Source: Brettanomyces bruxellensis
Taxonomy: Eukaryota > Ascomycota > Pichiomycetes > Pichiales > Pichiaceae
Direction of reading: 5' to 3'
DNA length: 64,000 bases
Assembly (NCBI RefSeq): GCF_011074885.1
Contig: NC_054684.1
Location: forward strand, 186,001 to 250,000
Part shown: positions 1 through 9,240 of the stretch, piece after piece
Layout: every line of letters starts with the position of its first letter
Numbering within the stretch: the first letter of the stretch is position 1
The notes under the pieces: generated by a model
Told to the model about the DNA's origin: nothing
The model's database searches: none
The model's input: the letters and a program-made list of their open reading frames with translations, nothing else
Translations under genes and position numbers: made by a program

Positions 1-411
1 ATCACCATAGAAGAAAATGAATTTACTTCCTTTACTCTGTTACCATCAAAGTGGAGTCGAACTAGTTGTATTGCAAAATAGGCTATCGGGTCTCGTCCCT
101 TCGTAGAAGAAACAAGTTATATAAAAAGAGGTAAAGTAAAGTAAAAATAAAAAGGAAAATAAAGTGAGGTAATCATACATAATAAAAAAAAAGATTTAAT
201 TCTCAGAAACAGAATTATGATCGCGCATAATTATTTTTTCTGCTGATTCCCTAACATACACAGTTAGTGCATTTTATCCAGGATTGTCTCTATTAGATAT
301 TATTCTAAATCTTCGTTATTTTAGAATAAGTTCAGATCTCAAAACAAATAAATCTAATGACATATAATAATAGATTACCTAATACTAGGTAATATTCTCA
401 TATGTCCGACA
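1..411 (+). repeat. Solo LTR, family B, cut by window edge
   Basis: This stretch matches 7383-7792 with only two visible differences, a T/C at position 40 and one extra A in an A-run near 190. The far end is CCGACA, the inverted partner of the TGTCGG that opens the complete copy at 7183, so this is the right part of an LTR that begins about 200 bp before the window. The near-identity suggests recent insertion. It interrupts an older repeat (family E), whose sequence resumes at 412. Confidence 0.8.
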
Positions 412-575
412 ATGCGTTTAGAATGTTATGATGCAGCTTAAGTAAGTGCGGAAGTAATATATAATGAAATAATCAACTAGTTTGTATTCACTAGGATATA
501 GATAAAGGCACCCCCTTGTATATGCTTATAATTTGAAGTATTATTATATTTATTTTAATGACTTGTTTTTATTTG
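412..575. repeat. Family E repeat fragment, right of LTR B
   Basis: From the LTR end to about 575 the sequence repeats 16406-16560 almost base for base, including the CACCCCCTTG stretch at about 508 and 16498. In the second copy the same segment follows directly on family E sequence beginning next to tRNA-Ser. The LTR at 1-411 therefore inserted into a family E element here. No protein-coding remnant was seen. Confidence 0.6.
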
Positions 576-2554
576 TTTTATTTGTTTTTCTTATTTTTAT
601 CTTCTTGTTATATTTTCTCTTATTCTTATCTCTGTTGTTCTTATTCTTGTCTCTCTTCTTCTTCTGTAAGCTGTTGCTTGTTCTTTCTTATCTTCATCTT
701 GAGTTTTCCAAAAAGGCTAAATACTCATTTGATATTTTCTCGTTTTTCTGCTTAATAAAATATTTGCATTTCGTCGTCCAATTTTAATAAATAATTCGCT
801 CATGTTGCTTCGCTCATAATATTATGTAACCATTTGGATAACACGTGACTTTTCCTTGTTCGATCCCTCACACAATTTAAAGCGATGCTATGGTTTTATC
901 AAGCTAAATTATTCTAGATTATGTAAACATAAAGTGATTGTTCTGAAGTGTTGAATCAAATCATCAAAGTATGAAGTATCGTGCTTTTTAAAAATCCTAT
1001 TTCTGGAATTCTATAATATAATTTAGATAAGTTTGGAGGTATAGTACAGTGAAATAATGAACTATTTGTAAGTTGACTAGGATATGTGTCAGATATTTTC
1101 ATGTAATATTGAGCGTCAAAACGAGCAATTTACATATACTTTATCTCTTAAGTTATATATATATAATTTTCAATCATCGTTAGTTAATGTTAACACATCT
1201 ATGGTCTCAAACAATATAATTCTTTTTGGTAACTTTATTGTCGAAACAACAGAAATATAGAACAATGATCTCGTGAGCCGAACTGGTCCTATTGTCCACG
1301 GTGTCGCGTAGGAAGAACAACAACAACTATATAAAGCTAAGATATTCTCTTGCGTTTATATTAAAACTTATGTACATGTAATAGATGCATCGACAGTCGT
1401 GTCTACATAAAGCTTCCCAGCCTTACTTATGCCCAATAAAATCTCACTCATAAGGATTAAAGAAATTTAAGCATGTTCATTTCCTCTTTTCATCCTGTTC
1501 ATTTTACATTCTTAGTTATTTTCCTTTAATTAACCTTAAAAACACTCAATACTAGTTATAATACAAACTTCATAAAGTAATCAGCGTCATACTAACTTGA
1601 ACAAATAAATATCGAAAACTATAATGAATCTGGTAATACCGACTTTAACATTTTTTGTTGGTATTGTGATGATTTATACAATTGCAATTAATTTTATACA
1701 AATAAAGACATTTTTTTCTGTGTACTCAACAACATATTCTTGTACATTCTAGATTTTACTAATCAATATACAGAATTCTGTAACACCAACTCAACGGTTG
1801 ATTCTTGTTAAAAAATCAAGTTAGTACCGTCCTTCTGTATACTTTCATTTTGTCCCTCCCTTGCATGATCTGTAATGCAAGACTCAATCTCTAATTTTTT
1901 TCTTATTACGCTTCTCCTTAGTTGATCATCTTACAGCGTATACCAGAAATTTCTGTTCTCTAAGAGCATTATGATTGATTCTTTAGCTTCCTCACTTCTT
2001 ATTTAACTGAACTAACCAGAACATATCAGCCAGATATTTAGATAAAAAAATAAGTTATGCTTTACAGCATAAAATATCTCGTAACAGTAATGCCATCAAC
2101 ATTTTAATGATTATGTATGTATACAGACAAACATTAACGTGCTTAATTACCCTTGTCACTATGAGGGAAAAAAAATATTGGGTTTCACCTTTTTTCTCCA
2201 AAAAGGTGAAAGAATGCAAAATCTAATCGAAAGTAAAGTGAAGTAAAGAAAATTTATAAGTAATCCCTAGTGTAAGTGTTATAAAGTTGTTTCAGTCTTC
2301 ATTTCAAAGAAATATACCTTCACCCTATAATATCCGCTGCTCCTTTTCTACTTGTTTGTTCCCTCTTTTATTGAAATTATTGAAACCATATTAGGTTACT
2401 TCTCAATTTCAATTCTCAGGAGAATAAAATAGCAAGTATTTAATTTAAGTTCTTTTATGGTTTTTAGTACTTTTTTACAAATTAAAAAAAGTAATGAAAA
2501 GGAAATATAAAATATATTTGCTCTTAAGTATTTTGCTGTGTTGGTAGACGAGAT
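576..2554. other. Gene-free stretch with retroelement debris
   Basis: No convincing gene was found. A pyrimidine/T-rich stretch at 533-787 gives leucine- and phenylalanine-rich open frames that look like low-complexity artefacts. About 880-1130 is a diverged family E copy (compare 16300-16500). About 1234-1625 is a family A copy that contains CTACATAAAG and the block CTCAATACTAGTTATAA, also seen at 17217. From about 1640 to 2554 I recognise nothing except the 3' flank of OPI3. Confidence 0.5.
1234..1625 (+). repeat. Family A repeat copy 1 (LTR core)
   Basis: This copy opens with TGTCGAAACAACAGAAATA and corresponds to 16853-17290. Shared blocks are the CTACATAAAG TATA-like segment, TTATGCCCAA, CTCACTCATAAGGAT, CCTTAAAAACACTCAATACTAG and CTTCATAAAGTAATC. 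The order is the same in all copies. It is probably the promoter part of a larger LTR family (B with an A insert). Confidence 0.6.
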
Positions 2555-3258
2555 CTATTTTTGTTTCTTAATACCCTTTAGATTAGCATAAATTTTTGCC
2601 GTGAAGGGTTCTTCGACTAATTCAACCACCCTATACATGGCGAAAACCAATGCTGAACACCAAATTCCTGCAGGCTTTCCGTAGAATAATGCCGTTCCTA
2701 GAAAGCAAAGGGAAGAACCATCGTACATTGGATTGTCAACTGCATTAAATGGAAATTTTGTAATCCTCTCGTCTTTGAGGAATCCAAAGTGGTCCCCTAA
2801 ATAAGTGCCAACAATTCCCAATTCATACATCGAAGAGAGTACAAAAATGGAACCGAGGACAAAAAAAATCAATCCGAAGACCTTAAATATTGGCATATCT
2901 AAAAACGATGATGTTGCCTGTTCTAAAATGGCCTTCCTATAAAATTCATCTCTAAACAAACCCAAGATAAAAACAGATAATGAAAATAGATAAACTGCTA
3001 ACTTCTTGGAGCCGAAACTTAATTTTGAAAGTGTTTTGGTGTTATACTCTAATCTTGCACCAAAGTTCCAATATAACGGATTAAACACAATAAAGAAGAT
3101 AGCAACTTTGTAAATTATAAATTGTTAGTAAACCTTTTTGAGCGTTCAAATCCCTAATTCTGAACGATGAAATACGTACCTTGTAACTCCTTATTATTAA
3201 AGTCAATATCTTGGAAAAGAGCGAGGTAAGCTTCAGAAATATTTTGCACGTTACACAT
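2555..3258 (-). CDS. OPI3: Phospholipid methyltransferase
   Basis: This enzyme catalyses the last two methylations of phosphatidylethanolamine to phosphatidylcholine at the ER. I join two exons on the minus strand: 3258-3180 and 3105-2555. The 74-nt intron 3179-3106 has donor GTACGT, branch point TACTAAC and acceptor AAAG. Splicing is in phase and creates KELQVAIFFIVFNPLYWN, which lines up with the S. cerevisiae Opi3 segment before its FNPIFWN. The product is 209 aa (206 in S. cerevisiae). Family marks are GITGTYLGD-like GIVGTYLGDHFG, FPFNAVDNPMYDGS and EEPFTAKIYAN, with several hydrophobic segments. The frame stays open upstream to an ATG at 3399, but that extension has no counterpart and would put the start only 56 bp from a promoter element, so I chose the Met at 3258. 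It shares strand with CDC11 upstream. The promoter carries two inositol/choline elements. Confidence 0.92.
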
Positions 3259-3454
3259 GTCTTGAATTGTAGTTATCAGCAATACATTAACATGAAATTC
3301 CTGAAAAGAAGCAGACCGTATAAGAATCAAGGCTGGCAAGAAATATTTAAGGATATTTATAGTCTTTGAAGCGGAAAGCTTGGACTTTGAAATCATCATT
3401 GGTCGTAAATATTAGGGACTACTATAATAGTCTTCTTCACCCTTTCTTATGAAG

Positions 3455-3464
3455 CATGTGAAAT
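3455..3464 (+). promoter_or_regulatory. Inositol/choline-responsive element, OPI3 promoter
   Basis: CATGTGAAAT is a perfect match to the ICRE/UAS-INO consensus bound by the bHLH pair Ino2-Ino4 in S. cerevisiae. It lies 197 bp upstream of the chosen OPI3 start. Confidence 0.65.
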
Positions 3465-3602
3465 GTTTAACAAATTTTGGGTCCTTTTTTTGAATATTAA
3501 GTCCACCGAAATAAATCCCAACAAAGGATTTGTTCAGTTAATTTTCCCGGACAATTAGATATACTTTGCAAGAACAATTTTGGGGAAAAATAAGTGTTTG
3601 AA

Positions 3603-3612
3603 ATTTCACATG
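3603..3612 (-). promoter_or_regulatory. Second inositol/choline element, inverted
   Basis: ATTTCACATG is the exact reverse complement of CATGTGAAAT. It lies 139 bp further upstream than the first copy. Two perfect 10-mers in one 713-bp intergenic region are very unlikely by chance. Confidence 0.65.
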
Positions 3613-3971
3613 CTCTCCCCGCAATTGGAGAGGGAGGTTGAGAAAAATTTGTAAACCTTTTTAAGGATCAATCGACAGGCATATAGGTCTTCCAACAAAT
3701 CTATGGTAATTGTATAACGCATTGCATTCGTTATGTGCATTCCTTAATTAATTGGCTTATTTAACATGCGAAATTAACAAATTGCGTAAACAGTGGAATT
3801 AACATCTTTTTATTAACAATATATATGACTTTTTTTATTAGTCTTTTACCCAAAAATTTCCATTCTTCGAATATAAATTATATTAAGAATAAGCAATGCT
3901 TTGCAACGAAACTGAAAGAACAGTATAATCCTTCAAAAAAAAATAAAAAGAATATATATATTATCTTATTT

Positions 3972-5402
3972 TCAATCAGTTAATTCCTGTGATGCCAATC
4001 TTTTTTCAATTTCTGCCAATTCTCTTTCTCTATCTTCAATTTCCTTCCTTTTCAATAGTAAATCTCTTTGCACCCTTTGTTCGAATGCTTTCAATCTTTC
4101 CTCCTCTAATTTAATCTGCTCTTCCTTAGGATCCATCTCGGACGTACACACAGAATGCTCGTCCTCTTTCAATTCAGTAGCAATCGATGATTTATTGATG
4201 TCACTATTCAAATCAGTATGGCTCACAGCCAAAGACCCTGAGATTTTACTGGAAGCCATTCTTCTTCTAGTGATTTCTGCAGCCCTATTAATATCGCTGG
4301 CAATACTTGTACCTGCATTAGCGTTGGCACTTCCGTTTCCTTCACCGTTTTCAACCTCGCTCAATGTTCTAGCTCTATAATTTTCGTACAAAACTTCATG
4401 TGTATAGTCCTTGAAGTCATCCAAATGTGTTACCAACAGAGTCGTCTTTAAAGTTAGAACATCACTTATTTCATTATCAAAAATATCAACAGCACCCCAT
4501 GGATACTTTCTCACTCTTTTCATTTCCCCCGTTTCCTTATCTTTCACGGTAGCATTCGATCCCATAATGGCAAATGGCATTGTCTTTTGAAGATATTTGT
4601 TCAATTCGATTGATTCATCATCTAAAGTATCCTCCATGTTAAAATAGCTGTTTGTAAAATCAAACACCGGAAGGTTATAATGATCAATATCTTCTTTGAT
4701 AAGCCTTTTGTTTAATTTTAATTCGTCCATCGTGAGAGAATCGGATTTGCTAATACATGGTAAAATGTTAACAAAGCTTCCAAGAGAACGAATAACTCTC
4801 ACATCAATTTCTCTTAAACCGTGACCCGTTGGAACTATGAAGTATAGACAAACATGCACACGATTGTCCTTGAACCTAGGATTCCTCCTCAATTTTGATT
4901 CCTCGATTAAAATTTCATCAAATTGGTACTTGATGTAATCTTTGATAACCTGAAATGAAGAGTCATTATTAATAGAGTCACCAAATCCGGGGGTGTCTAT
5001 CAAATTCAAGTTAATCCTCACCCCTTCTTCATCTTCAAGTTCGACCGTTGATTTTCTTAGCTGTAGCTCTCTGTCCGGATTACCCAACTCTTCAGGAGAA
5101 TACAACTTCACAGTAGAAGAAGGTTCCACAATTAATTGATCACAGAGGGAATTGATGAATGTTGACCGTCCCGTTCCCGATTGGCCTATGACCATCACAG
5201 TGAAATTAAGAGATTTTTTTAGGATCTTCTTCTTTCGAAGCTTAAAAGAAAAAGTTCACAATGATAGTTAGTAACATGTTGTAGTTAAACATTGTCAAAA
5301 AAAGCAAAATTCAACATTGTGGTCAAATTGAGTATTTAACAAGAAATTGAAAGAGGAAGAGACAATACTTACAACTGCAGAACTTTCAATAACAGTAACC
5401 AT
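3972..5402 (-). CDS. CDC11: Septin, Cdc11 type
   Basis: This is a filament-forming GTPase-fold protein of the bud-neck septin ring. Exons are 5402-5373 (MVTVIESSAV) and 5240-3972, joined in phase 0 across a 132-nt intron (5372-5241) with GTAAGT donor, TACTAAC branch point and TTTTAAG acceptor. Exon 2 begins LRKKKILKKSLNFTVMVIGQ, matching the basic lead-in of Cdc11. The product is 432 aa (415 in S. cerevisiae). The P-loop is GQSGTGRS at residues 29-36 with Arg where most GTPases have Lys, as in other Cdc11 proteins. Further marks are DTPGFGD, RRNPRFKDNRVHVCLY, PTGHGL and RKYPWG. The C-terminus is a Glu/Lys/Arg-rich coiled coil after an Ala/Asn/Ser-rich linker. Starting at the internal Met-Met would lose the basic patch, so the spliced start is preferred. 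Confidence 0.95.
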
Positions 5403-5710
5403 CGTTTAGAAAACACGCAATTCCCAATTGGTATGAATATGAAGTTATCGAAATAAATTCACACAACCTCGATAGCTCCTGATACTGTCTGTAACTTGAT
5501 CTGTATAAAGTTACTCGAAATAACGAAATAATAAATATAATAATTTTCTACGCGTGGTCTTATGCGGTAGAAGAAAGATCGGATGACAACGCTAATTCCG
5601 CAGCAATTCCCTAGCAGTGAAAAAAGAGAGACGGGGCTTTTCATAAAATTCCAAACAAAACAACAAACTTAAGTAAAGAGTTATCAGAAAACAAAAAAAA
5701 TTTGGTGAGT
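5403..5710. other. CDC11 upstream region
   Basis: This is the gene-free promoter region between CDC11 and tRNA-Trp. A single ACGCGT (MCB-like) hexamer sits at 5550-5555, 148 bp upstream of CDC11, but alone it is weak evidence for cell-cycle control. Confidence 0.4.
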
Positions 5711-5782
5711 TGAGGCTGACAGGAATCGAACCTGCAACCCTTCGATCTGGAGTCGAAAGCTCTACCGTTGAGCCACAGCCCC
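5711..5782 (-). tRNA. tRNA-Trp (CCA)
   Basis: A full cloverleaf is readable on the minus strand. The acceptor is GGGGCTG paired with CAGCCTC (one G-T wobble), with discriminator A. The D arm is TGGCTCAACGGTAGAGC. The anticodon stem is TTCGA/TCGAA with loop CTCCAGA, giving anticodon CCA. The T arm is GCAGGTTCGATTCCTGT. The sequence closely follows yeast tRNA-Trp but has no intron, whereas S. cerevisiae tRNA-Trp genes have one. LTRs begin 12 bp upstream of its 5' end. Confidence 0.95.
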
Positions 5783-5794
5783 ACACCTTGAAAT

Positions 5795-6335
5795 TGTAAA
5801 TGGTCGGACTGAAGGTAACAAAATATTATTTTCAATAACCTGAAGTGTAAGGATTCTTTAGATGATTACCAAATCCGTCTAAAGATATATAATAGATTAA
5901 TTAGATTCTTCTCTGATACTTCTCGTATCTTTCTTTCTTCAGATTTCTTTCCATCCTTCTCTCATTACCAGAGGGTAAGGACCTCTATTTATATTAAATG
6001 GAAATGACACATTTCCCGAAATTAATTATTATTTTACTAATATCAGTTCATGACAACGGAAGACACTTTCCCTCCTCGGGAAACGTTCGTCAGTCATTTA
6101 CAATGGCATGGACTGTCCCCGTCCATCCTTTAACCAGAAGTCAATTCTCTTGACTTAATTACTATTGTTAATTAGCTCATAGTTATTTTAAACATGAAAT
6201 TAATTCATCTCTCGCGTGACTCTTATTTCGGACCAAGTCAGAATATTTCTCACTCTCCCTTTCCTTATTGGGAACAGTGACTTTCAATTATTTCTCTGGC
6301 TTTAAACCAATAGGTTCTTGGTTTGACCCCTTACA
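5795..6335. mobile_element. Solo LTR (TGTAA family), copy 1
   Basis: This 541-bp element runs from TGTAAATGG to CCCCTTACA and is flanked by a 5-bp target duplication GAAAT (5790-5794 and 6336-6340). Its first 110 bp and last 40 bp repeat in the neighbour at 6341. It contains TATATAATAGATT. It starts 13 bp from the tRNA-Trp 5' end, typical of Pol III-targeted retrotransposons of the Ty3 kind. No internal gag-pol remains. Confidence 0.85.
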
Positions 6336-6340
6336 GAAAT

Positions 6341-7003
6341 TGTAAATGATCGGACTGAAGGTAACAAAATATTATTTTCAATAACCTGAAGTATAAGGAC
6401 TCTTTAGATGATTACCAAATCCGTCTAAAGATATATAATAGATTATTAATATTGTTATCTGATACTTCTCGTATCCTTTCATATCTCTTATCTCATAGCT
6501 CTCTATGAATCATTCTATTCATTCATTATTCTATCTAATCACTTCTCTCTCTCATCTCTCTTTCTCGAAAAATAACTAAATCATAATCTAACCTTGCCTC
6601 TGTATCAAAGGAGGACAAGGGCGCATATTTATATTAAATAGAGAATGACACTTCTTCCATTTCTCTTCCAATTTCATACAATAACAAATTGTATGCCAAG
6701 GAGGAATCCATCCTGTTTGGGAACATCACATTATGTGAATTCAGCATAACCCGCGATCATGCAAAAACCTGTTGTTTTGCATATGCAGTCGCCACACGAA
6801 TATTAGTCAGTTTATTCCGATGTAGCTCTTTCTTATTGTCTTTCGGATCACTATCCTTTCAGTACGCTTTATTTCTTATTCGCGCTTCTCATAAATTATT
6901 TCGGAAACTATTTATATCTTTCCGTGTTACCTAATCAGGTAAATGAATTCATTAATATTTTATCTGGCTTTAAACCAATATGCGCTTGGCTTGACCCCTT
7001 ACA
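6341..7003. mobile_element. Solo LTR (TGTAA family), copy 2
   Basis: This 663-bp element runs from TGTAAATGATCGG to CCCCTTACA. It abuts copy 1 with only GAAAT between them, and GAAAT recurs at 7005-7009 one base past its right end. The interior differs from copy 1. The 81-codon open frame at 6689-6934 has no recognisable features and I treat it as chance. Confidence 0.8.
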
Positions 7004-7008
7004 TGAAA

Positions 7009-7107
7009 TGAAAGGGGTCTGCTTTTATTTGAACCCAAATTACTTTAGACTGTGTAAGTACAAAGTGATTTGTTACACTTAAACAAGTATGGTTCAATCT
7101 GTGCGAC
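7009..7107. repeat. Family E fragment near tRNA-Trp
   Basis: TGAAAGGGGTCTGCTTTTATTTGAACCC and the following 50 bp match the start of the family E copy beside tRNA-Ser (16274 onward). It is truncated after about 75 bp. It is third in a row of insertions on this side of the tRNA. Confidence 0.55.
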
Positions 7108-7846
7108 TGTCGGAACCTATGAGTTATAATAATGTGTCGGAGTTAAGAGAGGCCTTATGTGTTACTCCCTGGCTTTAGCTATTGTCGGAGTTAAGAGAGA
7201 CCTTATGAGTTACTCCCGGACTTTAGCTATCAAACTCCTTCTTTAATAGAACTAATAAGAACCTAGCAGTCGGGGAGATTCAGACAATTGTGAGGTCGGT
7301 TACCTAAGTGGGTGGATATAAATGTACCAAGTGGTCTGTGTGATAATGTTAATGCCTTTAACATTCTAACAATTGTGTATGTATCACCATAGAAGAAAAT
7401 GAATTTACTTCCTTTACTCCGTTACCATCAAAGTGGAGTCGAACTAGTTGTATTGCAAAATAGGCTATCGGGTCTCGTCCCTTCGTAGAAGAAACAAGTT
7501 ATATAAAAAGAGGTAAAGTAAAGTAAAAATAAAAAGGAAAATAAAGTGAGGTAATCATACATAATAAAAAAAAGATTTAATTCTCAGAAACAGAATTATG
7601 ATCGCGCATAATTATTTTTTCTGCTGATTCCCTAACATACACAGTTAGTGCATTTTATCCAGGATTGTCTCTATTAGATATTATTCTAAATCTTCGTTAT
7701 TTTAGAATAAGTTCAGATCTCAAAACAAATAAATCTAATGACATATAATAATAGATTACCTAATACTAGGTAATATTCTCATATGTCCGACAGCTATCAA
7801 ACTCCTTCTTTAATAGAACTGTCGGAACCTATGAGTTATAATAATG
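7108..7846. repeat. Nested LTR B insertion with 27-bp flanking repeats
   Basis: A 27-bp sequence beginning TGTCGGAACCTATGAG occurs at 7108-7134 and again at 7820-7846. Between them lie the start of an older LTR B (7135-7182, resuming 7798-7819) and a complete younger LTR B (7183-7792). The resuming piece CAAACTCCTTCTTTAATAGAAC matches the interior of the younger copy at 7231, which shows that the older element was split. Confidence 0.65.
7183..7792 (+). mobile_element. Complete solo LTR, family B
   Basis: This 610-bp LTR runs from TGTCGGAGTT to ATATGTCCGACA, with perfect hexamer inverted ends. It is flanked by target duplication GCTAT (7178-7182 and 7793-7797). The last 410 bp are nearly identical to 1-411. 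No primer-binding site or gag-pol sequence follows, so it is a solo LTR left by recombination. Confidence 0.85.
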
Positions 7847-8119
7847 TTTTATATGTTAATAACGCATAAAGGTTCAACTGGTATTTGATTTATAATATGT
7901 GAATCAAATTAATGTTCAGACAGATATAAGAAATAATTCGCGGGGAAATTTTTTCTGTGAAATAAATTTCTCCCTAATCTACTTTCGGCTGAGAATGACC
8001 TATTCCACTTCTGCGGAAAAATATCTCTTATATGTATGTACTACTTTTTTCTTATATACTATGTGTCTCTTAGAAGGGACGACAACTTTATTGTGTAATT
8101 TGCAATACATATTCATATA
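7847..8119. other. Gene-free AT-rich spacer
   Basis: No gene was recognised. A 73-codon open frame (7899-8120) has no domain or composition that supports coding. Confidence 0.4.
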
Positions 8120-8990
8120 AGGAAATCCATCTTGGAGTGAACCTTCAGCTGAAACCAAGAGTAACCTTCGGGTTCTCGCTGGATTACAAACGTGTTCGTA
8201 AGGACCCTATTTTGTTATGGGGGTCATTCTATGCAACAGAAGTCTTTTCTATATCCGAACTATATGGCCAATCTCGTTCATAACCTTGGGCATCTGCGCG
8301 CTTGGTAGTGCTACGGCACAGAGATATGTGAGCGATTAAGCAGATACAAATGTCACACGGGATTTATATACTCTGACAGCGACAAACTTATGACTACTGA
8401 CAGGATCAACCAGATGACTATTATTGAGCGAATGGACCCGAAGGCCTGCTCCAGTGCAATTGACTAAATTTCGATTAGGGCTGGCTTCGGGGTTTGCCTT
8501 TGACGGCTCTCTTTTCCGTTCCCTCATCTAACGAACGTCTCCATAGATCTCCAGGTAGTGTCCAAGAAGAACTCACATCCTCCCCATCATAACACTCTAA
8601 AAGAAGACTCGGAGACTCCAGCAGGGTAGTCACAGCAGTTTCCCACCAGCTACCGTCCCCTATGTTTCTCCAACTAAGCTTTTGGGAATTCTTGTCATAG
8701 GTTAGTAAACCACCGAATCCTTCTTAGCTGTCTTGGGAGATCGCTGGAAATCGCAAAACAGGCTGCTCAGACTTCACACAGTTAAGTTCCGGCATAATGT
8801 ACTCGCCCTGGCGTGGGATGCTCTTGCAAAGCTGGCTTCACCTCCGAGATCAATTCACTTGAGTCTTTACTAACTTTCTCCCCGAAGGTTCATTCCTGAT
8901 GTCACTGCCCTTTCGAGCTGTTTCATCCATACTTTTGCACAAATGTCCGCTATTACACAGAGGCCCGTGCTAAGGGAGCCGAAAATCAAT
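8120..8990 (-). pseudogene. GC-richer rDNA relic with 18S 5' end
   Basis: This block is visibly richer in G and C than its surroundings. On the minus strand, 8416-8381 reads ATCTGGTTGATCCTGTCAGT and continues AGTCATAAGTTTGTC. That agrees at about 32 of 36 positions with the 5' end of eukaryotic 18S rRNA. The higher coordinates (8990-8420) would then correspond to 5' external transcribed spacer, and they contain GCAAGAGCATCCC, reminiscent of a U3-pairing stretch. Below 8380 I cannot follow 18S any further, so the gene is broken or rearranged. An open frame across the match (8336-8527) is not a protein gene. The breakpoints are approximate. Confidence 0.5.
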
Positions 8991-9240
8991 GCTATTTATT
9001 GAACTGTAACAGATACGTCGAGAGTTATGTCTACATAAAAGCTGCCGAGTCATGTTTATGCCCAAGAAAATCTCACTCATAAGAATTAAAGGTATTTAAG
9101 CATGTTCATTTCTTATTTTTATGCTGTTCAATTTATATTCTTACTTAGTTCTTTTACTTTTATACGTTTCCTTCCTTTAGCATTAAAAGCATTCAATATT
9201 AGTTATAACACAAACTTCATAAAGTAATCGATTAATTAAA
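8990..9240 (+). repeat. Family A repeat copy 2
   Basis: This copy carries the family A order: CTACATAAAAGCTGCC, TTATGCCCAAGAAAATCTCA, CATTCAATATTAGTTATAAC and CTTCATAAAGTAATCG. It directly abuts the rDNA relic. Confidence 0.6.

Larger units (their letters stand above)
3259..3971. other. OPI3 promoter / CDC11 terminator region
   Basis: This gene-free stretch holds the two ICRE elements and AT-rich DNA with poly-T tracts around 3835. The open frame 3259-3399 continuing from OPI3 exon 1 is probably leader. No RNA gene was seen. Confidence 0.5.

Noticed and set aside
533..787. Open frames of 84 and 65 codons
   Set aside because: They are translated from a T-rich tract into Leu/Phe or Ser/Cys repeats; composition alone explains them.
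844..852. ACACGTGAC, resembling centromere element CDEI
   Set aside because: No CDEIII-like sequence or typical spacer follows; a lone CDEI-like site is common.
3259..3399. Start of OPI3 at ATG 3399
   Set aside because: The extra 47 residues have no counterpart in the family and would leave almost no promoter beyond the ICRE at 3455.
5550..5555. ACGCGT (MCB) upstream of CDC11
   Set aside because: A single hexamer is not enough to claim MBF regulation.
6689..6934. 81-codon frame inside LTR copy 2
   Set aside because: It lies wholly in a solo LTR, is absent from copy 1 and has no domain.
8336..8527. Minus-strand 63-codon frame
   Set aside because: It spans the 18S-like match, so it is rDNA-derived, not a protein gene.
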